Source of the DNA: Sindora glabra
Lineage: Eukaryota > Streptophyta > Magnoliopsida > Fabales > Fabaceae
Reading direction: 5' to 3'
Assembly (NCBI GenBank): GCA_020226215.1
Contig: CM035236.1
Span: 49,971,057-50,035,056 of the forward strand
DNA: 64,000 nt
The notes under the pieces were generated by a model that was not told the DNA's origin, did no database searches, and was given only the letters and a program-made list of their open reading frames with translations. Each line of letters begins with the position of its first letter. The stretch's first letter is position 1. The position numbers were made by a program, and so were the translations under genes. Below are positions 1 to 11,933 of the stretch, piece after piece.

Positions 1-968
1 GAGATTTATCACATATTGGAAAACTTAAAAGTCCTAAAATTTGTTGGTTATACTACTAATGTTTATCCAAGTCTTATATATCTATTATATCTAAATCTAA
101 AAAAAGGTGGACAGGAAACCCTACTTGAGTTATACTCTACTATAAAAGGTGAAGATTTTTCTATTGGTCTATGAGAATTGGCTATAATTCTTTGATATGA
201 ATGCCAACCAACCCTTCATAAGTGTTAGAAGTATTAAGGAGTGTTCAAAGGGGGCTGCCATAAGGATGTTCTAGCCTTACTCTTAACCAAAAATTATAAA
301 GAATAAGTTGTAAATTATAAGCCTCTTAATGGAGAACAGAATTCTACATTACACCATTGCAAAGATATTTCTCCCCAAAAAGCACAACTTCACTCAAGTT
401 AATGATCCTGAATTGTTTCTTATATGGGCCACCAGACATAACATCCCAATTAACTTTCCCTATCAAATCCTACTTCATATGTTCTCATATGCCAATTAAG
501 ATTTTCTTCCATATGGAATGGTTCTAATTGAGCTATTCAAAGTTTTTGGCATACAAGTAAATTGGGAGGCTAAAGTTGAAAAGTTTAAAGAATCAAGAAG
601 GTTGAAGGCCAAACATTTAAGCAAATATCTTTTTAAAAGATTAAAGATGTTTGGTGTTCCATTGAAAGAGGAGAGGTTGGTGAAGAAATTAACATGTAGG
701 CCTTGAAAGAACATATCACTACACTTCATCAATAAATAAGTATATCAAGCACCAATTCAAAAAATCTCAAAGCAAGTTGAACATTGCTAAAGAAGGTGAT
801 GATAGTTCTCCTGAAGAAGAATCAGCCTTCTCCTTTACAATAAAAAGAAGGATAAAAGGGAAGCAAGAGGCAATTCCTTTAGAGGAAGAAGGAAGAGGAG
901 ATTCTAAAGCCACTACTTTAGATGAAGAAGAAGAAGAGGACATCTCAGACCATATGGTAGATGATTAG
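1..968 (+). pseudogene. Decayed extra ORF of an LTR element, plant transposon protein type
   Basis: Conceptual translation with several frame changes and stops gives a protein resembling the 'putative plant transposon protein' domain (Pfam PF20167-like). The N-terminal part (about 1-170) reads EIYHILENLKVLKFVGYTTN. The central part (about 335-480) reads ILHYTIAKIFLPKKHNFTQV, followed by LFLIWATRHNIPINFPYQIL. The block LPYGMVLIELFKVFGIQV follows at about 505-560. The tail (about 775-968) is a charged, acidic stretch with runs of Glu. The N terminus is probably left of the window. The ORF ends about 270 bp before a polypurine tract and LTR, so I infer it is an extra sense ORF between pol and the 3' LTR of a copia-like element. 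Its function is unknown. Family call moderate, broken state clear. Confidence 0.6.
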
Positions 969-1232
969 ATATAATTGTTCTTTTAGCCCCATTATCCTTT
1001 CTAAGATTTATGATAGTATCTTTTACTAGTTTTACTACTTTATAATAGTGTGTTTTACCGAATATTATGTTGAATATCTATGCTACTATATTTCACTTTT
1101 TGATTGATTCTAAAAAGGGGAGAAATTTAAATAATTTAAAATTAAATAGCATAACTTGAGGGGGAGCATTCTAGTCAGAGAGAGCCAAATTGTGGAAACT
1201 TAATTTAATTTCAAAGTGGTTTGTCATCATTA

Positions 1233-1245
1233 AAAAAGAGGAGAT
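1233..1245 (+). other. Polypurine tract of copia-like element
   Basis: AAAAAAGAGGAGAT immediately precedes TGTTAACC. Purine-only sequence abutting a TG LTR terminus is the expected plus-strand primer site and marks the next feature as a 3' LTR. Confidence 0.65.
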
Positions 1246-4200
1246 TGTTAACCTTAGCCCTATTAAGAAGTTTTGATGATAACAAAACACTTTGATACTA
1301 TTAGATTTGACATTTGAACAATTAGAATCTTGGTGCAAAAAATGAAGATTAATGGATAAAGATCTTATCAAGTTTAGTTAGGATTCTAGTTAGGTTTATA
1401 GAGAAATATTGTGAAAGAGGAATCAATCATTAAGGAATTCAAGTTTTTCATAAAATAGAACATCAAATCCTATGTATAAAATCTTTAGAAAATAAGGTTG
1501 GATTGTGTTTTTAAGAAACTTATTATTTTTCAAATTAGCTTTCGTAAGAAAACTAAAAATTTGGACATGAATTGATTCACTAATTGATTCCAGGTATTTA
1601 GAGAGCAAACTGGAATGCCTAAGTTAATTCATCAATCAATTCTAAGCATCCAAAAAGCAAACTAGAATGCCTAAATCGATTCACCAATCGATTCTAGGCA
1701 TATAGAGAGAAATTAAAGCAAAATGAATCAATTTACTAGTCGATTCATGATTTCAAAAATTTGGATTTTAGATTCTAAGAATCAATTGATGGACTAATCG
1801 CAGTTGTCAAACTGATCAAATTAAAATTACTAATTTCAAAGAATTTTTATAGAAAAATAGTGGGAACCAAGTCGAACCTCTAAAGATCTTTTTCAATAAT
1901 TCTCGGTGATTATTTACTAATTGAGTTTATGATGTAAATAGAATGTAAAACTAGTACATAATACTAAATATGCAGAATTGAGACTTCAAAACTAAATGTA
2001 GATATGTAAAACAGAATTAAATTTGGGGGGGTTTGAAATTAAAGTAGGAAGATATCAATAGCAAAAGATTAATGATGGAATCAATAAAATAGTAGCAACG
2101 CAAATAAGAATATCAATGAATTAAAATAGCTAATCTAAGGAATTTAAGGTCTCTTCAAAGAATTAATCATAGATCAATGCAAATTGGATTTTATAATTAA
2201 TTATTTAGCCATGAATTATTTGGAATCCTTGCAATAATTCATAAACCCTACGCTAGACAATTGCCTAGAATTTAATTAATTGAGATTAGCAAAGTTAGAC
2301 AATCACCATAACCCCTAAGCCAGATCAAAACCAATTTAAAAATAGAATTCAAACAAATTAAATGAATTAATTCAAAATCCTAAACCATTCGTTCATCCCC
2401 TTTTCTCTCATGAAAGATTCTGATTAATCAATTAAAATTTACTACCAATTCAGATTTAAAACATAACTTACAGAATTGAATAAGGATTATATCAAATTAA
2501 TATCTAATTCAAGCAGATCATGCAAATAAGAGGAGATAGATGAGGAAAAAGGAAAATTAATTACAATTATCACCATACAAATCAAGATCTCATAATTCCA
2601 GAGGAGAATAGCCTCAAATTTCCTTGAATCAAATCAAAGAATTAGCCTTCCATTAGAGAGAAAAACTAAAGAAAATTTAGAAAACTATCAAGCTGTCTCT
2701 AACCTCCTCTCACATTCTGATCCCGCCCTCTATTTATTTACAACCCTAGAAGCATAATTAGGATTGGACCTAAACCACAAATTGTAGCCTAATATCTTAG
2801 GAAACTACCCACAAAATTCCAGCCCAATCAGATATTCCTAGCTCAAGTTATAGCTAAAATACTACAAGTAGTTCAATCCAATCCGAGATGAAATAATAAT
2901 CCATCAATCCATCTTCCTTGGCTTTCAAAACAACTTATTTTATTCAAAAGGGCTTTAGGAATGATTAGATATGGATTTCAAGGAGTAATTGGACTTGGCC
3001 TTGCTTCAATTAAACACTTGGAACTCAAGATATGAATTAATCATTGCAATTGGGTTTGGTCTAAGCTTGGACAGCAACTCTGCTTCGATTTTAAGCTAAT
3101 CATTAACCTCCGATATGGAAGAATTGGGTTATCTGGTCAACATGAAAATTGAAGTTTTTCATCTTAGCTTTCCAACGGTGTATATATTGTCCAAATCTAA
3201 CATATGAAACTCAAGTTATGGTCAAAATACTAAAACAGCATAAAAAATCCAACATTAAGCCTGAAATTCAATTAAGCCCAAATTAATGCAATTAGTCTCA
3301 AATTAATGCAAAAGTGATCCAATTAACTATCATCACCTCCTAAAGGACCTAAATATAAGGAAAAATATTAATATAATATTGTTCATATCATGGATCTATT
3401 CTTCATTTTATGATTTTTACTCAAACTTTGTTTTAGAAAAGGCTGAATTGATTCACCAATCGATTCTGTATATCTAGAGCCAAAATGGGATTGAGTGAAT
3501 CAATTCACCACATAATTTTTTCAATATGAATCGATTCACCAATCGATTCATTAAAACTTTTTCAAAAATTTGAAGGCGACCTAAATCGATTCATTAATAG
3601 TTCACAAGGCACCAACTACTCCATAATAATTATATTTTTCTGAGTAACGGGTTTTTCACTCCTTTAACCTCTATATAAAAGTTTCATCTCAAATAAGAAA
3701 CATAAGAGAGTACTTACACTGTTACATAGACACAAGAAACATCTTTTCTCTTCTTCATAACCTAAAAATCCCTAGGCTCATTTGATTGAAAAATTCCTCT
3801 TATATTATTTTATTGTGTAATCCATCTTTTAGAGTTTATGAGCTACATTCTTGAATCAAATTCTTTTAGTTGTTGCACACTAGGGTGAGGTATCTTTAGG
3901 GACATCAAGAGTGGTGAATCTTTTGGGAGATTAAGGCTTTGAGAGAGGATTCTCCAAGGGATTTGTGAAAGAAAAACAGAAATTATACTGAGATTTTTTC
4001 AAGTGCTCTCAAACTTGAAAGGATAATGATTTAAAGTTTAAACCTAAGTTAGAGAGGCTTGGTAGTAGATGTATACCTTGAAGTATTAGATCTTTAAGAC
4101 TGGAACCACTATAAATAGTGGTGTTTAATTTTTCTCTTCCCTATCTCTTTATTTATATGTTTATTACTTTATTTTTCTTAATATTATCTATTGGTGTGCT

Positions 4201-4323
4201 AAGCTTTTATACATTCTGTCTTTAAAGTTAATTTTCATTCATTTAATAGTCATCATTGTCACCTTTGCTAAAAAGTTTTTAAAACTCAATTCATCCCCCT
4301 CTTGGGTAAAATATTGACTAACA
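1246..4323 (+). mobile_element. 3' LTR of a Ty1/copia-like element, interrupted
   Basis: It begins TGTTAACCTTAGCCC and ends TATTGACTAACA. The ends are short inverted repeats (TGTTA/TAACA). Early text GATGATAACAAAACAC and late text TCATCCCCCTCTTGGG are typical of this plant copia LTR group. About 1.55 kb remains once the inserted LTR at 1861-3390 is removed. Internal short repeats of the form ATTCACCAATCGATTC occur on both sides of the insertion (about 1680 and 3450-3560), showing that the two halves belong together. The flank after the LTR is AATCT; the matching upstream target duplicate is outside the window. Confidence 0.65.
1861..3390 (-). mobile_element. Athila/Tat-type LTR, copy 1 (probable solo LTR)
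   Basis: Plus-strand text starts TGGGAACCAAGTCGAACC and ends TTCATATCA; read on minus it begins TGATATGAAC and ends in TTCCCA. It is homologous over most of its length to 11934-14064; compare 2260-2400 with 12290-12440, including the shared words CTAGAATTT and TTTAAAAATAGAATT. There is no coding sequence. No 5-bp target duplication is evident (AATAG left, TGGAT right), so the exact ends are uncertain. It splits the copia LTR 1246-4323. Family naming is an inference from LTR style. Confidence 0.55.
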
Positions 4324-5799
4324 AATCTTAGACACCTTAGTAGCATTAAGTTTTAAGATTTAGGTATTTAATTCTCTTATTATATTATAAGATTTTAAAT
4401 GCCTATTTAGTGTTAGATTTTATGGTATAATACTTCACATAATTGCATAGATATTTTTTATAAGGAAAATATAAGCATGATTAAAGTGAATTAATGTGTT
4501 AATGAGTTAGTATATTTTCTTTAGCTTCTTTGTTTATACAATTAAATTTTTTAAAGATGCTAAATGGGATGAACTAATAGAACTAGGTTGAATCTTTGGC
4601 TCTTAGAGAAGATGAACCTACTATTAATGCAAACTCAAGTGCTAAATAAAAGACAAAAGATGAAAAAAGGATGCACTCAAACTGAGTATGTCTAATTAGA
4701 TAACTTTACAAGCCTTTTTAAAACCACTAATTAATTATTTCTTAAAAACTATGCATGATGTAGAAACATAAGGTTGGAAATTTCGATAATAATTTTTTTC
4801 TTTCTTCTTTTTCTTTTTGCTACTCCATGTATGCATAATTTCATACACACTATAAATCAAAAGACAATTTTTCCTAATTAATGAGGTTCAATCTTTTAAA
4901 TTAGGTTTTATGGTAATGGTTAAAATTAACAAATAGAACATTGTTTGAAAAGCACTAATTGAGAACTTTTTTTCTTCCATCATCAGAAGTATTCAAAAAA
5001 ACTTATTCCTTCCCTATCTTTCTTTCTTTCTGTAGGAATTTTTGGAATTATAAATATAGTACTTTCTTTTGGATTTAAAATCTAGTTGAAATAGTTGAAA
5101 TTTAGAACATATAAAGTACTAGTGAAGTAATTTCAAAAAAAATTTCTTTTTATTAGAAAATAACTACTACACTTGTAGTAGTATCTCAATAGTTTTCCAA
5201 TGATTATTTTCAAAAAGATAACTTATTAAATAGAAATTTAAAGGATTCAAAAATATATTTATAAAACTTTGTCTAAAATACTATTTTCTCAACAAACTAG
5301 AAAACCCTTGAAGAAATTTTCTGAATCTTTAAAAAGAATTAAGCGTCATTTAAAAAACAAAAGTTTAAACTATGAAATGAACATAATAGATAGGACTAGG
5401 TTAAACTTCGAAATTCAAAAGATCATATTTTACTTTAAAATACTTTGGAGATAATATCAAATTAAGAAATTAAGTTAGAAATATCTTTTTCCTAAACAAG
5501 TCTTTTTCAAAATATGCAGCTATCCATTATTTTAATAAATATTTTCAATCTTTGAAATGTGGATTTACCTTTGATGTAGATGAAAACCAATTTTCCTTTC
5601 CTTCTGAAATTTCATGCAAACTAACTTGCTATACAAAATTATTTTTGTAAAAATCATGAGATGATCAAAATAATATTAAAGCAATATACATACAATAAAA
5701 TGATTCATATATTCATAATTACATAAAATACAGTAACTCAATTGTTGGAGTTTCAAAATAGTCATATAGATATATAGTGAGTCAAATAATTTTAAAAAT
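4324..5799. other. AT-rich intergenic stretch, no recognisable gene
   Basis: Roughly 1.5 kb of AT-rich sequence to the right of the copia 3' LTR. Short ORFs (for example 5269-5454, plus) have low-complexity Lys/Asn/Ile/Phe composition and match nothing I know. It may be a decayed part of the Del-type element to its right. Confidence 0.5.
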
Positions 5800-5936
5800 A
5801 TATAAATATGATAGTTATTAGTCAACTAACTATTAGTGGAGTCCATTGCAAAGTCAGGGTAGTAGGGTCTTCATATATTGGAAAGTATGCTAAATCATCT
5901 ACTACTGTAAGAAGTGTGGCTGGTAATGCTAGTGTA

Positions 5937-6325
5937 GGTGCTCCACTAATGCTTTAAGGATTGAAGCAATCTATGGCATAGTCGATTTTAGACAAGTGTA
6001 CATCTATATTTATGCAAAAGTAACATTTAAGTTTACACCTCCCATAAGTAGTTTTGTAATCATGCCACCATATATCAATAATTTTAGACAAGTGTACATT
6101 TATATTTATGCAAAAGTAACATTTGAGTTTACACCTTCCATAAGTAGTTTTATAATCATGCCACCATAAGTAGGTGCTCTACTAATGCTTTAAAGATTGA
6201 AGCAATCTATGGCATAGTCAATTTTAGACAAGTGTACATCTATATTTATGCAAAAGTAACATTTGAGTTTACACCTCTCATAAGTAGTTTCATAATCATC
6301 CCACCATATATCAATAATTTTAGAG
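5937..6325. repeat. Nested tandem repeat (236-bp period with a 96-bp sub-repeat)
   Basis: The phrase TTTAGACAAGTGTACAT occurs near 5988, 6084 and 6224 (spacings 96 and 140 bp). The preceding block TGCTCCACTAATGCTTTAA at about 5940 recurs at about 6175, giving a 236-bp larger period. The units differ by only a few bases, so the duplications are younger than the surrounding decay. Confidence 0.8.
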
Positions 6326-6730
6326 GATACCATTAAGGGTAAAGTATCTGAAAAATATATCTACAAGTAAAGTGAATAATAAAATTACTCAGTAAGATAG
6401 TTATCTAACAATCTTCTAATCAATTTTAATCTTGATAATATTTATATAAAAGGCATATAATAAAATCTTTCTCTTATTAGAAAATATTTCTCATTAGGTA
6501 ATTTTGCATATTGCACTATTAAACACTCAAGTAAGACATAATTTAGTGACATAATTTAATCATAATACAATATAAACATTAGTACAACTATCAAATGGCA
6601 TAGAGGCATAAAAGGTCCCTCTTTGTTACTTTGGGTTGACCTTATCTCATGCGTATCTTAACCTTGTACTTCTAAGATCAACCTTATCCTATTCAACCTT
6701 CTATGCGGTTCAGGAGTTAGGGTACCAAGC

Positions 6731-8108
6731 TGTTGGGATCGGGAGCCAAACAAGCGCAGTGGAATAAACTGATCCCAGCCAACGGATGCATGCAATACCT
6801 TAAATTAGAATGCAAGATTCGTTCAATACCTTTGATGATGACTCAAGAACTCAGTCGTTGATTACCTTTTCAGCTTCTTTTTGGTCGAAGACTCCGAGAT
6901 ATCCACACGAACTGGCGAATCACCGATGAACGTCCACACGAACACCTATTGGAATTGTTCTCCTTTTTCCTCGTAGTGTTAGCTATGCCTTTTCAAGGGT
7001 TTTTAGTCAAGGAGAGGTGCTAGAATTTTTTCTATGCCTTTTGGGGATGCGTGAATAATCATGATATTATTACCCAACAAGCCTATTTAAATAGGTACAT
7101 AGAAAACCCCTAACCTATTTAGGCTTTATTCCATGTATAATTATAGGCTTACTATTAGGCCTTATAATTATAACATGGAATTCCTAAATATTAGGCATAA
7201 ACAATTTAGTCCATTTATTCCAAATCCACTAGGCTCTAAGTGTGCGACCCTATAAGCTGTCATTACATTAGCAATGATCATTAATCATATTAATGATCAT
7301 AAACAATGATCGATGTCTGGCAACACATCATTGTTACCTAAGTAATGAGAAAGTCGGTGATTTGACTAAACCTTTACACGTGATTGTCATCTATGTCCTT
7401 TTGTCCTAAATATCTAGATTGAGTACGAGACATGAACCGTGTCATTCCCATATAGCCCAATCTTGAGGTTTCTTGATCCCTAAGTAAGCTAACTGAAGCA
7501 AATATAATTGACATCCCATGTCAATTCATCTAAGCATGGCCATGCATTTCCTCAGCTTTACTTAATCAAGGGGCCCATAGATGCTGCTCCTGTTATATAG
7601 GAGGGACAAATTCCATCTTGATCATACAAATCCATTCGCATGATATGTGACATATCCAATAACTACCCTTGCATTCACTCAACCATGAGTGACATAGAAT
7701 AGTATCAAAATATAAAACTCACAAGTAGGGAACCTTGGTGATCTCAAGTTAAAGGATCATATTAATAATGATCACTAAGAATCACTCATGACACTTATAT
7801 AACGATCCATGTAGTGTTCTTAGGATGGGTTAGTCCAGTATACAAGTTCTCTAACTTGTACTCATGTGTAAACTTAATATCCCATATAAGTCATTACACA
7901 TGCTAATCTTAACATATCAAAGCAACCTAATCCACAATAATATATGACTAGGAACATTTAAGAATACAATTATTCTAAGGTTATTATCATAATTAAATAT
8001 ATTATGTAGATAATATATATAAATATAATAATTAAAATTGTTATTAAAATAACATGATTCAAAATTACAATCACCAATATGATTAGTTTTAGGGCATATA
8101 CACTAACA
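6731..8108 (-). mobile_element. Solo copia LTR with perfect 5-bp target duplication
   Basis: It runs from TGTTGGGATCGGGAGCC to GGGCATATACACTAACA and is flanked on both sides by CAAGC (6726-6730 and 8109-8113). Read on minus it begins TGTTAGTGTATATGCCC, a plant copia LTR start. At 1378 bp with no internal region, it is a solo LTR produced by LTR-LTR recombination. Stretches at about 7380-7680 resemble the fragment at 57960-58240, and in reverse orientation the LTRs at 50281 and 54867, so these are one family or close relatives. Confidence 0.88.
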
Positions 8109-8789
8109 CAAGCTAATCCCCAAAACTCTCCACAAAGTCTTATCGTATGTCACATATAGCATTTAAGCTAATGGCATTCCAGTTATAATATCATAAATGA
8201 CATTTAGCCTTATTTTCCCATAAATATTTATAAATTATATTAGCATAGTGGGGATTATTCCTTACAATTAGCAACCTATTAATTAATAAGGACAATGCAC
8301 ATGAACTTGATATTGGTCTCATGGTTATCAACTTAATTAATCAATTATAGATAATATTCAAGGAAAAATTTATGACATATTTATTGGATTCATATATAGT
8401 GAAGATAACCTTACTGGCTTTCAACACTATTTTTGAATACTAATTGTGATCCTTTGACACTTTCATTAGTGAAGACAGACTTATGTAACCTTTAAATGCT
8501 TTTTACGAATTTCACAGATCATTAGGATAGAGTTAAAATGCTATCCATTAGCCATAATCATAATATAATATAATATATAGCATAATCTAACATGAAAAGG
8601 ATTTATAATTATGTCATCACATTACTAGTGACTATTCAAAACATCAGAGCTTCTATTTCTACATGCTAGATTACCATCTTACATATCCAAGCAAGATTTC
8701 ACTATCATTCACAAGTACTCTTGCATATAACTTTATTAGTGCATATACACTTCATAGAAAAAGTCACATCACAATTCATATACTAATCA

Positions 8790-9582
8790 TGATGTGAACT
8801 AAATACAAACCTATTGTAAAGAACTTATGAACAATCTAGAAATGAAGATCATCCTAAAAATAAAAAAATAAATAAAAAAATAGAAGAAATTCACTTCATA
8901 CTAAAAAAAAAGGAGTGATAAGTGATAAATTTAGACACTACAAATGATGAATCCTTTGATAAGTCTTGAAATTCTTGAAGGAAACTTAAAGAGAAATCTC
9001 ATCTCCTAATTCCAATTTCAATTCAATTATGTAAGAGCTATATTCAATGAAGAACAAGCCTAAGACATAACTAGAAATGAAATTAGACTAACTAAGCTTA
9101 ATTGGATACAAATGGGCCCAAAATTAGCATAATAATTAATCTACTAATTTGCCTAAAATAAGGTACTAAAAATGATGGACCAAACTTACATAATTTATAT
9201 TAGGTCTAAATATCTTAACCTAAGAAAACAATTAAGCAAAGTTTAATAGCTAAAACAAGCACAATCTAACCCAAGGTATTCAAGTACCCTATTCAAATAT
9301 TGACCAGAATAGAATTAGTATTCAAATATTATAGTCAAGCACTTTTAGGTAAAGACAAGCTCTAAATGTAGTAGTCGATTATGGTATTTGGCAACTAGCT
9401 TCCAATGCCTAAAAAGGAAGAAATCCACTTGCTAAATCCTTTTAAGCCTTCTTCTTCCTTATGCTTCTAAGCTTTATGAGTGTGTCCTTAAAAGGTTTTT
9501 TTTCATCCTTTTAGCCTTACTTTTAATGATTGGTCCCTTTAGTAAGTGTAGATGCCTTTCTATAGTCCTTGAGATCATATCA
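8790..9582 (-). repeat. 3' LTR of the gypsy element
   Basis: 793 bp, plus-strand ends TGATGTGAAC and GATCATATCA. It aligns through its length with 18120-18904; shared words include AGAACTTATGAACAATCTAG and GGAGTGATAAGTGATAAAT. The internal side abuts a PPT. Confidence 0.85.
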
Positions 9583-9595
9583 TCCCCCATTTCTT
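9583..9595 (-). other. Polypurine tract of the gypsy element
   Basis: On minus AAGAAATGGGGGA directly precedes the LTR start TGATATGATC, as expected for a gypsy 3' end. Confidence 0.7.
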
Positions 9596-9599
9596 AGAA

Positions 9600-10921
9600 A
9601 GGATTTATCCTCAAATTTGAAGCTAAATCAAATGGAGAAAAATTAACAATATTGAAAATAACATTAACATTATACTCATTGGGAAAATTAAGGTTGTAAG
9701 TATTGTCGTTAACTTTCTCAAGCATTTAGAAAAAACCATTTCTTCTTGGATGCAATTTAGATTTCCTTTAAGCTGGAAACCTTTCTTTCCTCATGTGTAC
9801 CTAAACTAAGTCAACTAGTTTAAATACAATTTTATTTTACCCTTTATTTGCTTGTTGGGCATATCGGATAGTTTTCTTGTCAATGTTTGCTCTCACTTGC
9901 TCGAGTAACTTTTGGATCAAATTTTCTTTCCTTTTGCCATCTAAACTAGAATGCTCATTAATAGGTAATGGTAATAAATATAAAAGGATTAGTGGATTAA
10001 AACCATAAATGATTTCAAATAAGAAAAATTAGGTAGTAAAATGAACACTTAAAATAGTCCTCCTAATTTTTTAAATTCCTTTCAATAATGCAACATAACA
10101 AAGTAATCAAAGTGCTATTTACTACTTTGGTTTGTCCATTTGTTTATGGATGATAAGTTATCGAAAATAGCATCTTGGTTCCTAACTTGCTTAAACTTTC
10201 CAAAAGTAACTTAAGAAATTCACATCTTGGTCTAGCATAATGCTATTTGGCACTCCATATAGTCTTATAATTTCTTTAAAGAAAAGTTTGTTTGCATCAT
10301 TCATTTTGTGACAAGGTATAAAGTGGGCCATTTTTTAAAAACTTAACAAAAATAACAAATATAAAGTATCTTCCTTTCTTAGACCTAGGCAAATCTAAAA
10401 TAAAATCCATAGAAATATCAGTCTAAGGTTCATTAAGTATAGGAAGTAAGGTGTATAACTCATGTGGCATAACTTTAGACTTAGCCTTTGTGCAAGTAAT
10501 ACAATTAGCACAAAATTTCTCAATATCATACTTTATACTAAGCCAAAGAAATGTTTATGTGAAATATTTAGGGTTTTTTAAATGCAAAAATGATCTATCA
10601 ATCCTTTACTATGAGATTCTCTAATAAGAATATCCTTATGAGAACTTCTATGCATACATTATTTATTTTCCTTAGACAAAAAATCTTTATGTCTATAGAA
10701 TTTTTGAAATGCTTTCTTTTCATAAGCTTGAAAAATAGTGAAAAAAATCATTATTATTCCTATACAATTTGTTAATATGCTTAAAACCTAACAATTTAGA
10801 TTACAAAGTAAAGATAAGGAGATACAGTTGAGATAATGCATCAATAATTACATTATCTTTACTTTGCTTGTATTAAATTACATATGCAAATAATTCAATA
10901 AACTCCATCCACTTTGTATAC
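9600..10921 (-). pseudogene. Ty3/gypsy integrase region, broken
   Basis: Minus-strand translation in changing frames runs in order: linker after RNase H (10921-10800); the zinc-binding and pre-core region with FQKFYRHKDFLSKENKLCIH-like text (about 10760-10590); KLCHMSYTPYFLYLMNL (about 10480-10430) and MDFILDLPRSKKG (about 10412-10370) entering the catalytic core; NGQTKVVNSTL (about 10150); and the C-terminal region with VHMRKERFPA (about 9800) and a GPF-type tail. Stops and frame changes are frequent, and the first catalytic-Asp motif (usually VDRFSKMAHF in this family) is altered. It is dead. The frame is also split from RNase H by the hAT insertion at 10930. Confidence 0.8.
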
Positions 10922-10929
10922 CTTCTATT

Positions 10930-11502
10930 TAGGCATGTAAGTTAGGGCAAGGTAAGTTATGTAAGGTAGGTGCTTGCAGGGTTAAGCTTGCCTACATAAG
11001 TCTACATAAAAAATAGATATATTTAGTTAGGACTGCAAAGGCCCATGAGTAGCTTGTATCTTTTTTCTAACAATTAAAAATAATTAAACCATTAGAAGTG
11101 TACACGCAAGAATTAAAAACTAAACTCTAGATGTCAAGGAAGGCACATTAAAGGGACATTAAGTTAAGCTAGATTAATAAATATCCATTTTTTTAATAAA
11201 TTATAATTGACTAATTAAATTATTTTTTATTTTGTATAATTATTTAGTCAAATAAGTCCAAAAAATTATATTAGGTCATTATACATTGGATTATAAATTG
11301 GATTAGATTAAAAAAGTTTTCAAATATTTAAAAGATTATTGAAAAATAAAAAAAGCCCATGAGGGCTTGCAAGTAAACCCATGCCCATATGAGCTTGGGC
11401 TATGTAAGCTTGCTAATAATGAAAACAAGCTCAAAAAAAAAAAAAGGATCAAACCGTTTTGTACTTATAAAGTCCATGGACTCAGGCTTTTTCACATCCT
11501 TA
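10930..11502. mobile_element. Non-autonomous hAT element (573 bp) with 8-bp target duplication
   Basis: Direct repeats CTTCTATT lie at 10922-10929 and 11503-11510. Element ends are TAGGCATGTAAG and, read inward from the right, TAAGGATGTGAAAAA, imperfect inverted repeats of hAT style. When the element and one repeat are left out, the minus-strand RNase H-to-integrase reading frame runs without interruption across the junction, which independently confirms both boundaries. There is no ORF of its own. It is younger than the host gypsy element. Confidence 0.85.
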
Positions 11503-11510
11503 CTTCTATT

Positions 11511-11933
11511 TAATTTTCCTTAGCTTTTCAAATGCTTTAAAGCTTCATGGTCAATGCAGATATCAAATTCCTTTGGCTGTAAGTAATGCTGTCATGTCTC
11601 CAAAGCTTGAACCAAAGTATAAAGCTCTTTATCATATGGGGTAATTAAGAACCACTCCACCTTACTTTTTTACTAAAATAGGCATGGGTCTTTTCTGTTA
11701 TAATAACACACTCTAATACTTACATTTGAGACATCACATTCAATTTTAAAAGTTTTAGTGAAATTAGGAAGAGCAAGTAAAATTGGAAAACTTGACCTTT
11801 CCTTTAACAAATTAATAACTTTCTCTTGCTCTTATCCTCCATGGAAATTCACTTTATTCTTTATTAGTGCATTCAAGGGTGCAACTAAAGTGCTAAAACC
11901 CTTCACAAATCTTCTATAAAAGGTGTGAAACTA
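11511..11933 (-). pseudogene. Ty3/gypsy RNase H region, broken
   Basis: Minus-strand text includes YRRFVKGFSTLVAPLNALIK (about 11926-11867), the thumb/RNase H border, and further on YDKELYTLVQALETWQHYL (about 11632-11576), then PKEFDICIDHEALKHLK (about 11575-11525), the end of the RT-type RNase H. The middle (about 11860-11640) is degraded. The fragment continues into integrase across the hAT insertion. Its first ~45 bp repeat, in diverged form, the sequence just beyond the inserted LTR at 14064-14103. Confidence 0.8.
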
